A stretch of 6,031 bases of DNA, taken from contig CANJSR010000312.1 of NCBI GenBank assembly GCA_947476855.1, forward strand, positions 1 to 6,031. The letters are read 5' to 3'. Shown here piece after piece: positions 1 to 5,625 of this stretch (its first letter is position 1; each line of letters opens with the position of its first letter). A program made the translations under genes and the position numbers. This DNA is from Acetobacteraceae bacterium. Its GTDB lineage: Bacteria; Pseudomonadota; Alphaproteobacteria; Acetobacterales; Acetobacteraceae. The notes under the pieces are model-generated. The model was given only the letters and a program-made list of their open reading frames with translations. It did not search any database and was not told where the DNA came from.

Positions 1-1946
1 ACATCGAGGTCGACGCCCAGGACCCCGACCGGTTCTGCGACGTCGTCGCCGCGCTGGAACCGACCTTCGGCGCCATCAACCTCGAGGACATCAAGGCCCC
101 CGAGTGCTTCGCGATCGAGGCGAGGCTGCGGGAGCGGATGGGCATTCCGGTCTTCCATGATGACCAGCACGGCACCGCGATCACGGTCGCCGCGGCGGTG
201 CGGAACGGGCTGCTGCTGCAGGGCAAGCAATTATCCGATGTGCGGCTGGTGACCTCGGGCGCCGGAGCGGCGGCCCTGGCCTGCGTCGACCTGCTGGTGA
301 CGATGGGGCTGCGGGTCGAGAACGTGACCCTGACCGACATCAAGGGCGTGATCCGCAGGGACCGCCCGGACATGCTGCCCAACATGGCCCGGTATGCACG
401 GGACACCAACGCGACCACCCTCCAGGACGTGCTGGCCGGGGCGGATGTGTTCATGGGCCTGTCCGCGCCTCGGGTGCTGAAACCGGAGTGGCTGCACCTT
501 CTGGCACCCAATCCGCTGATCCTGGCCCTCGCCAATCCCGACCCGGAGATCGATCCCGACCAGGTCCGCGCGCTCCGCCCCGACGCGATCGTGGCCACCG
601 GGCGCAGCGACTATCCGAATCAGTGCAATAACGTCCTGTGTTTCCCCTTCATCTTCCGCGGCGCGCTCGATGTCTCCGCCCGGACGATCAATGAGGCGAT
701 GAAGATCGCGGCGGTGGAGGCGATCGCCGGCCTGGCCCGCGTGGAAGCGAGCGAGGTCGTGGCGGCCGCCTATGGCGGCACCGCGCCAGTCTTCGGGCCC
801 GACTACATCATCCCCCGCCCCTTCGATCCGCGCCTGATCCTGGAAATCGCCCCCGCCGTCGCCCGCGCCGCGATGGAAAGCGGCGTGGCGCGCCGGCCGA
901 TCCGCGACCTCGATGCCTATCAGCGGGATTTGCAACGCTTCGTCTTCCGCTCGGGCTACCTGATGCGCCCGGTGTTCGAGGCGGCGCGCCGCGACCCCAA
1001 GCGCATCGTCTTCGCGGAGGGGGAGGACGATCGCGTGCTGCGCGCGACCCAGACCCTGATCGATGACAACATCGCCCAGCCGATCCTGCTCGGCCGACGC
1101 GACGTGATCGAGCGCAAGCTGCGGGACCTCGGGCTGCGGATGCGGCTGGACGCGCAGGTGAAGGTGCTGGACCCGAACGCCGATCATGACGTGTTCGACC
1201 CTCTGGTGCCCCGCTACCAGCTTCTGGCCGGGCGCCGGGGTGTGCCGCCCGAGCCAGCGGCGCGCCGGGTGCGGACCCGATCCTCGGTCGCCGCGGCGAT
1301 CATGCTGGAAGCCGGGATGGCGGACGCCGCGATCTGCGGCGGCACCGGCGCCTGGTGGCGGCAGGTACAGTATGTATTGCCGATCATCCCCCGCCGGCCG
1401 GAGGTCAGCCGCGTCTATGCCCTGTCCTGCCTGATCATTCCGAACGGCGTGCTGTTCCTGTGCGACACGTTCATGGTGGTCGATCCGACGGCCGAACAGA
1501 TCACCGAGATGACGTTGCTCGCCGCCGACGCGGTGCGTGGCTTCGGCATCACACCCAAGGCGGCCCTGCTGTCCCATTCCAGCTTTGGGGCGAGCGACAC
1601 GGAGTCGTCGCGCAAGATGCGGCGGGCGTTGACGATGATCCGGGCGCGCGCGCCGGAGTTGGAGATCGATGGCGAGATGCACGCCGATGCCGCTCTGGTG
1701 CAGACGATCCGCGACCAGGCGGTGCCGGACAGCCGCCTGACGGGGACGGCGAACCTGCTGATCATGCCGACTCTGGACGCGGCCAACATCTCCTTCAACC
1801 TGCTGAAGGCGGCGGCGGACGGGTTGCCGGTGGGGCCGATCCTGCTGGGCATGGCCAAGCCGATCCATGTGGTGGTGCCGAGCGTCACGGCGCGAGGGAT
1901 TGTTAACTTGAGTGCGCTGGCGGTGGTGGAGGCGCATGGGCGGTAG
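1..1946 (+). CDS. maeB: NADP-type malic enzyme with C-terminal phosphotransacetylase domain (5' partial)
   Basis: This enzyme oxidatively decarboxylates malate to pyruvate and CO2, making NAD(P)H, in the cytoplasm. The reading frame is open from base 3 and gives 647 visible residues. MaeB hybrids are usually about 750-770 residues, so roughly the first 110, including the catalytic Tyr/Lys region, lie outside the window. The ATG at 138 is internal, because the conserved metal-binding stretch INLEDIKAPECF (bases 78-113) precedes it. Visible malic-enzyme landmarks are FHDDQHGTA (153-179), the Rossmann motif GAGAAA (258-275), LANPDPEI (528-551) and the CNNVLCFPFIFRGALDV segment (624-674). From about base 960 a phosphotransacetylase-like domain begins (VFAEGEDDRVLRA, then SHSSFGASDT, DGEMHADAAL and GPILLGMAKP). 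In characterised hybrids this domain usually lacks transacetylase activity and senses acetyl-CoA. That is family knowledge, not seen here. The stop is TAG at 1944-1946. The assignment to the hybrid family is secure; NADP rather than NAD preference is assumed. Confidence 0.96.
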   Translation, partial: IEVDAQDPDRFCDVVAALEPTFGAINLEDIKAPECFAIEARLRERMGIPVFHDDQHGTAITVAAAVRNGLLLQGKQLSDVRLVTSGAGAAALACVDLLVTMGLRVENVTLTDIKGVIRRDRPDMLPNMARYARDTNATTLQDVLAGADVFMGLSAPRVLKPEWLHLLAPNPLILALANPDPEIDPDQVRALRPDAIVATGRSDYPNQCNNVLCFPFIFRGALDVSARTINEAMKIAAVEAIAGLARVEASEVVAAAYGGTAPVFGPDYIIPRPFDPRLILEIAPAVARAAMESGVARRPIRDLDAYQRDLQRFVFRSGYLMRPVFEAARRDPKRIVFAEGEDDRVLRATQTLIDDNIAQPILLGRRDVIERKLRDLGLRMRLDAQVKVLDPNADHDVFDPLVPRYQLLAGRRGVPPEPAARRVRTRSSVAAAIMLEAGMADAAICGGTGAWWRQVQYVLPIIPRRPEVSRVYALSCLIIPNGVLFLCDTFMVVDPTAEQITEMTLLAADAVRGFGITPKAALLSHSSFGASDTESSRKMRRALTMIRARAPELEIDGEMHADAALVQTIRDQAVPDSRLTGTANLLIMPTLDAANISFNLLKAAADGLPVGPILLGMAKPIHVVVPSVTARGIVNLSALAVVEAHGR

Positions 1947-1965
1947 CCTTGAACCAGTTCGGGGG

Positions 1966-1995
1966 GTGACCGCGCGGGAAACACGGGAGTAGGAT
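1966..1995 (+). promoter_or_regulatory. candidate sigma70-like promoter for the transporter/amidohydrolase pair
   Basis: GTGACC (1966-1971, 4 of 6 matches to TTGACA) is separated by 18 bases from TAGGAT (1990-1995, 4 of 6 matches to TATAAT). Transcription would start near 2002, inside the inverted repeat at 1998-2017. This is the best pair I find in the 92-base gap, but both boxes are imperfect and read-through from the malic enzyme gene is equally possible. Confidence 0.25.
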
Positions 1996-1997
1996 TC

Positions 1998-2017
1998 GTT
2001 CTGGAACCAACCAGAAC
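1998..2017. repeat. perfect 7-bp inverted repeat (operator or mRNA hairpin) before the dcu gene
   Basis: GTTCTGG (1998-2004), a six-base spacer AACCAA, then CCAGAAC (2011-2017) form a perfect inverted repeat 22 bases before the transporter start codon. No T-tract follows (the next bases are C-rich), so an intrinsic terminator is unlikely. It could be an operator for a dimeric regulator near the predicted +1, or a small 5'-leader hairpin. A related but imperfect element, GAACCAGTTC, lies earlier in the same gap (about 1951-1960). Confidence 0.5.
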
Positions 2018-2038
2018 CCCAACCCCGGGTGGAACGTC

Positions 2039-3361
2039 ATGCAGTCGGCCTTGATCGCCGTTCAAGCCATCCTCGTCATCGCCCTGATCGCGATCGGCGT
2101 CCACTTCAAGGGCATGGCCATCGGCCTGTTCGGCGGCCTCGGCGTGCTGATCTTCGCTCTCGTCTTCGGCGTCGCCCCCGGGCCGGTCCCGGTCTCCGCG
2201 ATGCTGATCATCCTGGCCGTCGTCACCGCCGCCGGAACGATGCAACTGGCCGGCGGGGTCGATTACCTGGTCAGCATCGCCGAGAAGCTGATACGCCGCT
2301 TCCCCTCCCAGATCACCTATATCGCCCCGCTCGTGACGTTCCTGTTCTGCGCCGGGGCCGGCACCGGCAACATTTATTACTCGCTGATGCCGGTCATCTA
2401 TGAGGTCTCCTTCGCCGCCGGGGTCCGACCCGAACGCCCCCTCGCGCTCAGCGCCACCGCCGGTCAGTTGGCGATCACGTCCAGCCCGGTATCCGCCGCG
2501 ATGGCCGCGATGGTGGGGCTGATGGGACCGCTCCATTTCCATCTGACCGATATCCTGATGATCGTCTTCCCGTCCTCGGTGATCGCGATCCTGGTCGGGG
2601 CCTTCGTGATGAACCGGATGGGCAAGGAACTCGCCGACGACCCCGAGTATCAGCGCCGCGTGGCCGAGGGGCTGGTGACGCCCCCATCCGCCGATGGGGC
2701 GGCCAAGGAGATCAGCTCCAAGGCGAAATTGTCGGCGATCCTGTTCATGGCCGGCCTCGCGGCGATCATCCTGGCCGGGTTGTTCGACCAGGTGCATCCG
2801 CACGTGATGTCCAAGGGCGAATCCATCCCCCTCGACATGTCCCTCTTCATCCAGATGACCATGCTCGGCATTTCCGCCGTGATCATCGCGTTCTGCGGCG
2901 TCAGCGCCTCGGGGATTCCCAAAAGCCCGCTGTTCGCCTCGGGTCTCGTGGCGGTGGTGGCGCTGTTCGGCGTGGCCTGGATGGCGAATACCTTCATCGC
3001 GGCGAATGAGACGGTCATCGTGAATGAACTGGGCGAGCTGGCCCGTCGGGCGCCGCTGATGCTAGGCGTGGCGCTGTTCCTGGTGGCGGCGATCACGACC
3101 AGCCAATCCAGCACGACATTCTCGATCATCCCGATCGGCATCGCGCTGGGTCTGCCCCCCGGAGTCCTGGCGGCGATGTGGCCCGCGCTGGTGGGGGTGT
3201 TCCTGCTGCCGACGAACGGGTCCCAGATCGCCTCGGTGGAGCTGGACCAGACCGGCACGACCCGGATCGGGGCCTATGTCATCAACCACTCGTTCCTGGT
3301 GCCGGTGATCGTGTTCACGGTCGTTTCGGTTGGCCTCGGGCTGGTGATCGCGGCACTGTAG
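2039..3361 (+). CDS. Dcu-family (DcuA/DcuB) C4-dicarboxylate transporter
   Basis: This is an inner-membrane carrier of the Dcu family, which in enteric bacteria takes up or exchanges fumarate, malate, succinate and aspartate. The 440 residues match the family length (about 433-446). The protein is very hydrophobic. Segments that could span the membrane include residues about 4-22, 26-45, 52-70, 92-107, 145-162, 170-190, 231-250, 268-290, 300-318, 338-356, 376-391 and 415-438, with a charged central loop at 193-230. Family signatures, compared from memory with E. coli DcuA and DcuB, are GAGTGNIYYSLMPVI (106-120), GQLAITSSPVSAA (142-154), DDPEYQRRVAEGLV (200-213, DcuA-like), GVAWMANTF (311-319) and TGTTRIGAYVINHSF (405-419, with a DcuB-like end). 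The usual LPTYP motif reads LPTNG (390-394). The mixed resemblance is why no A or B letter is given. The start ATG follows GGTGGA (2028-2033) at 5 bases. The gene is coupled to the downstream amidohydrolase gene. Substrate and direction cannot be read from the sequence. Confidence 0.92.
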   Translation: MQSALIAVQAILVIALIAIGVHFKGMAIGLFGGLGVLIFALVFGVAPGPVPVSAMLIILAVVTAAGTMQLAGGVDYLVSIAEKLIRRFPSQITYIAPLVTFLFCAGAGTGNIYYSLMPVIYEVSFAAGVRPERPLALSATAGQLAITSSPVSAAMAAMVGLMGPLHFHLTDILMIVFPSSVIAILVGAFVMNRMGKELADDPEYQRRVAEGLVTPPSADGAAKEISSKAKLSAILFMAGLAAIILAGLFDQVHPHVMSKGESIPLDMSLFIQMTMLGISAVIIAFCGVSASGIPKSPLFASGLVAVVALFGVAWMANTFIAANETVIVNELGELARRAPLMLGVALFLVAAITTSQSSTTFSIIPIGIALGLPPGVLAAMWPALVGVFLLPTNGSQIASVELDQTGTTRIGAYVINHSFLVPVIVFTVVSVGLGLVIAAL

Positions 3362-3365
3362 GAGG
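3360..3365 (+). promoter_or_regulatory. consensus ribosome binding site overlapping the dcu stop codon
   Basis: AGGAGG is a perfect Shine-Dalgarno core five bases before the ATG at 3371, and its first two bases are the end of the TAG stop (3359-3361) of the transporter gene. The arrangement fixes the start of the downstream gene and points to translational coupling within one mRNA. Confidence 0.9.
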
Positions 3366-3370
3366 CTCCG

Positions 3371-4438
3371 ATGTCCGATACCCTGACCTGGATCGAGGCC
3401 GGCCGTCGTTTCGGCTTCGATGATCTTGTGTTCTGGCGCGGCAAGCCCGCCACCAAGTTCGCCGCCGTCGCGGGCCGGATCGATACGGTGGTGTTCGGCC
3501 CGCATGCCTCGGCCGCGTTTCCGGCGGAACTGCGCCCCTTCGTCTCGCCGGCGCTGACGCGGCGGAAGCAGTATGATTACTCCGACGTGATCACCAGCGC
3601 CGTGGGCCGCGCCTGGGCCGAGGCGGACGACCGCGTCGTCTATGTCGAGAACCCGCATTCCCGGCTGGTGATGGACCCGAACCGCTCGCCGATCACCGAT
3701 GCCGGCCCGGGGTTGCGGGAGTTCTTCGCCCGCCTCGCCCGCCAGCGCGCCGGGGAGAAGATCGGCTTCGGCGGCGTGGACACGGTGCGGCCGGTCACCT
3801 TCTCGGGGGAGACGGTGCTGCTGGAACCGGACAGCGATGCCGGGTGGGACGCGCTGATCGCCACGCTGAACCGGTGCGCCGAGCAGGGGCCGAATGCCTA
3901 TGCGGCGGTTCGGGATGAGGTGGTGGAGCAGGTGCTGGCGGCGCGCCCGTCCGGGCAGGCACTGCATGTGCTCAGCCTGCACGACACGATGAACACGCAG
4001 ATGCGGGAGGACGGCGCGATCACGCGGGAACGCCCGGTGGCCGACCGGCTGCCGGCCGTCGCCAATTTCGGCAATCGCGGCGACGCGCGCGGGGAGAAGG
4101 AGCAGGACGAGATTTCGATCTCCGCCACCGAAGCGCGCCGGGTCGTCGCGGCCTATGCGGCCGCGTGGGGTGTCACCGATGAGGCCTCGGTCACGCTGAA
4201 CGCCCCGTACAAGGGGGCGTATGAGACGGTGCTGTGGGGCGGACGCCTGCGTGCCCTGGGCGAACTCCAGGTCGGCATGCTCCAGGTCGAGTTCCTGCGT
4301 GAGACGCTGCTGGGCCCGAGGGCGACGGCGGAGCTGCACCAGGCGGGGGAAGGGTGGCCGGCGGTCGACCAGGCCCATCTGGCCGAGGTGGTGGGACGGC
4401 TGGTGGAAGCGGGGCGGTTGCTGCGATCCGCCCCGTGA
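3371..4438 (+). CDS. N-formylglutamate amidohydrolase-family protein
   Basis: This 355-residue protein is probably a metal-dependent amidohydrolase of the N-formylglutamate amidohydrolase (FGase, HutG-like) family. Known members cut N-formylglutamate to glutamate and formate at the end of one histidine-degradation route. Family landmarks appear in the expected order: GPHASAAFP (43-51, compare IPHSG), RLVMDPNR (98-105, compare VVDLNR), LSLHDTMN (201-208, compare DCHS), VANFGNRGD (230-238), LNAPYKGAYE (276-285, compare NGRFKGGY) and MLQVEFLRE (303-311, compare IQMEL). His45, His204 and Glu307 are the likely metal/catalytic residues by analogy. There is no signal peptide or membrane segment, so it should be cytoplasmic. 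It starts nine bases after the transporter stop with a perfect Shine-Dalgarno. No other hut gene is present, so a role in histidine breakdown is unproven. Another N-acyl dicarboxylic amino acid delivered by the neighbouring carrier is a plausible substrate. The family assignment is from motif recall, not alignment. Confidence 0.75.
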   Translation: MSDTLTWIEAGRRFGFDDLVFWRGKPATKFAAVAGRIDTVVFGPHASAAFPAELRPFVSPALTRRKQYDYSDVITSAVGRAWAEADDRVVYVENPHSRLVMDPNRSPITDAGPGLREFFARLARQRAGEKIGFGGVDTVRPVTFSGETVLLEPDSDAGWDALIATLNRCAEQGPNAYAAVRDEVVEQVLAARPSGQALHVLSLHDTMNTQMREDGAITRERPVADRLPAVANFGNRGDARGEKEQDEISISATEARRVVAAYAAAWGVTDEASVTLNAPYKGAYETVLWGGRLRALGELQVGMLQVEFLRETLLGPRATAELHQAGEGWPAVDQAHLAEVVGRLVEAGRLLRSAP

Positions 4439-4443
4439 CAGTT

Positions 4444-4460
4444 GGGGCGGTTTCCGCCCT
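4444..4460 (+). terminator. GC hairpin after the amidohydrolase gene (possible weak terminator)
   Basis: GGGCGG (4445-4450), loop TTT, CCGCCC (4454-4459) give a 6-bp all-GC stem, extended by a G-T wobble at 4444/4460, starting six bases past the TGA stop. No T-run follows, so it is not a classic intrinsic terminator. It might slow polymerase, protect the mRNA 3' end or act with Rho. The left arm can also pair with an upstream element; see the finding on alternating stems. Confidence 0.4.
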
Positions 4461-4484
4461 GTCCGATCTGGCCGGGATTGGCGG

Positions 4485-4514
4485 TTGCCATCGCGGCCGG
4501 GGTTCGGGTATGGA
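4485..4514 (+). promoter_or_regulatory. candidate sigma70-like promoter of miaA
   Basis: TTGCCA (4485-4490, 5 of 6 matches to the -35 consensus), an 18-base spacer and TATGGA (4509-4514, 3 of 6 matches to the -10 consensus) predict a start near 4521. That point falls inside the LexA-like box at 4517-4531, a typical position for a repressor operator. The -10 is weak. The resulting 5' leader would be about 80 bases. Confidence 0.4.
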
Positions 4515-4516
4515 TC

Positions 4517-4531
4517 GAACATAACAGGAAC
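4517..4531. promoter_or_regulatory. putative LexA (SOS) box, GAAC-N7-GAAC
   Basis: The bases read GAACATAACAGGAAC, which on the other strand is GTTC-N7-GTTC, the direct-repeat SOS box established for alphaproteobacterial LexA. The repeat extends beyond the four-base cores: GAACATAA occurs at 4517-4524 and again at 4528-4535, 11 bases apart (one helical turn), with the A/T-rich spacer usual for such boxes. It overlaps the predicted miaA transcription start and lies 71 bases before the miaA ATG. Two more half-sites flank it in inverted orientation, GTTC at 4502-4505 and GTTC at 4551-4554. The eight fixed bases alone could arise by chance, so the call rests on the extended repeat and the placement. 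Confidence 0.6.
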
Positions 4532-4596
4532 ATAAACCGCTGTCCCTCGTGTTCCGCATTTTTCGTACGGTGCTACCCCATGTCCGGTGAGAAATA

Positions 4597-4612
4597 GGGG
4601 GGATGACCCCCC
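4597..4612 (+). promoter_or_regulatory. translation-initiation hairpin with the miaA start codon in its loop
   Basis: Six G (4597-4602) directly precede the ATG and seven C (4607-4613) begin one base after it, so the mRNA can form a 6-bp G-C stem whose four-base loop is AUGA. The G-tract touches the ATG and is too close to serve as a normal Shine-Dalgarno. The only other candidate, GGTGA at 4586-4590, is about 12 bases upstream. Initiation may therefore be weak or conditional. Confidence 0.45.
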
Positions 4613-5568
4613 CTCCCCTGCCCTTCGTCCTCATCGTCTCCGGCCCGACCGCCAGCGGCAAATCCGCCTTGGCGATGGCGCTGGCCGAACGCCTGAACGG
4701 CGTGATCATCAACGCCGACTCCATGCAGGTCTATCGGGAACTCCGCGTCCTGACCGCCCGCCCGACCGTGGCCGAGGAAGCGCGCGTTCCCCATCGCCTG
4801 TATGGCGTCCGCCCCGCGGCCGAGGCCGGCAGCGTCGCCTGGTGGCGGGAACAGGCGTTGGAGGCCATCGCCACCTCCCTGACAGAAGGCCGCCTGCCGA
4901 TCCTGACCGGTGGCACGGGGATGTATTTCAGCGCCCTGACCCAGGGCCTCGCGGAAATTCCCACCCCCACGCCGGAGGCGCGGGAGGAAGCCCGCCGCCT
5001 GCTGGCCGAGATCGGGTCGGCGGAACTGCATGCCGGCCTGACGAAGGTCGATCCCGCCACGGCGCATCGGCTGCACCCGTCCGACGGCCAGCGCATCGCC
5101 CGGGCGTGGGAGGTCTGGCGGAGCACGGGCCAGGGCCTCGCCGCCTGGCAGAACCGGAAGCTACCGGCCGCCCCGTACCGGTTCGGGGCGATCTTGCTGG
5201 ACCCGCCGCGGGAGGCGTTGCGCGCCGCCATCGCCCTACGGTTCGACGCGATGCTGGCGGATGGCGCGGTGGAGGAGGTGCGGGCGCTGATGGAACAGGA
5301 CCTCGACCCCGCTTTGCCTGCCATGCGGGCGCACGGAGTGCCGGAGCTGTCGGCCTTCCTGCGCGGGACGATGACGCTGGACCAGGCGCGGGAGCGGACG
5401 GAGCTGATCACCGGGCAGTACACCAAGCGGCAGGCAACCTGGTTCAGGCATCACGTTTTGGCGGACCCGCCATGCGTTCGCACGATCAGTTCGCGATGGA
5501 GCGGTTTTACGCAAGATTCGGAAAGTATTTTGGCTGATTTGGTGAGTTTTGTTCACAACGCGGGTTGA
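4603..5568 (+). CDS. miaA: tRNA dimethylallyltransferase (MiaA)
   Basis: MiaA transfers a dimethylallyl group from dimethylallyl diphosphate to N6 of A37 in tRNAs reading codons that begin with U, the first step towards ms2i6A. It is cytoplasmic, and the 321 residues fit the family (about 300-320). Motifs in order are the P-loop GPTASGKS (14-21), DSMQVYREL (39-47, with the catalytic Asp39), GGTGMYFSAL (103-112), DPATAHRLHPSDGQRIARA (150-168), RFDAMLADGAVEEV (213-226), MRAHGVPEL (241-249) and TKRQATWFR (274-282). The last 40 or so residues are less conserved, as is usual. ATG 4603 is the only sensible start before the P-loop, giving the N-terminus MTPPPLPFVLIVSGP. Upstream lie a candidate promoter, an SOS-type box and a start-codon hairpin. 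The last 70 bases are visibly more A/T-rich than the rest of the gene, perhaps because the downstream promoter region lies there. The acetolactate synthase gene begins 57 bases downstream. Confidence 0.97.
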   Translation: MTPPPLPFVLIVSGPTASGKSALAMALAERLNGVIINADSMQVYRELRVLTARPTVAEEARVPHRLYGVRPAAEAGSVAWWREQALEAIATSLTEGRLPILTGGTGMYFSALTQGLAEIPTPTPEAREEARRLLAEIGSAELHAGLTKVDPATAHRLHPSDGQRIARAWEVWRSTGQGLAAWQNRKLPAAPYRFGAILLDPPREALRAAIALRFDAMLADGAVEEVRALMEQDLDPALPAMRAHGVPELSAFLRGTMTLDQARERTELITGQYTKRQATWFRHHVLADPPCVRTISSRWSGFTQDSESILADLVSFVHNAG

Positions 5569-5593
5569 CGCACCGCAGCAACCCCTCTATGCG
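5565..5593 (+). promoter_or_regulatory. candidate promoter of the acetolactate synthase gene
   Basis: TTGACG (5565-5570, 5 of 6 matches to TTGACA) overlaps the miaA stop codon and is 17 bases from TATGCG (5588-5593, 3 of 6 matches to TATAAT). A start near 5600 would leave a leader of about 26 bases. The -35 and spacing are good and the -10 is poor. The leader is too short for a classic branched-chain attenuator, and I see no terminator hairpin there. Confidence 0.4.
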
Positions 5594-5625
5594 TCCGCCC
5601 TCCTTAACGATGGGGCACTCCAGTC

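Noticed and set aside
231..1937. 568-codon open frame on the minus strand across the malic enzyme gene
   Set aside because: It mirrors a clearly real plus-strand gene, its translation is rich in Arg, His, Gln and Gly with no recognisable domain, and such antisense frames are common in GC-rich DNA.
138..1946. Malic enzyme beginning at ATG 138 as a complete short protein
   Set aside because: The frame continues upstream to base 3 with conserved malic enzyme residues, so the gene is cut by the window edge and not truncated.
2004..2017. GAAC-N6-GAAC before the dcu gene as a second LexA box
   Set aside because: The spacer is six bases, not seven, and the bases are better explained by the perfect inverted repeat GTTCTGG/CCAGAAC.
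1415..2803. 462-codon minus-strand open frame spanning the maeB-dcu junction
   Set aside because: It runs antisense to two recognised genes. The translation is of low complexity (Asp, Gly, Arg, His, Gln) with no domain.
3062..4522. 486-codon minus-strand open frame across dcu and the amidohydrolase gene
   Set aside because: It is antisense to two supported genes, Arg/Pro/His-rich and without a family motif.
4510..4524. Tiny open frame ATG 4510 to TAA 4524
   Set aside because: It has only four codons, no ribosome site, and lies within the predicted promoter and operator.
4587..5537. 316-codon plus-strand frame starting at GTG 4587 and overlapping miaA
   Set aside because: It is out of frame with the MiaA motifs, and its product is a Gly/Arg/Pro-rich composition shadow.
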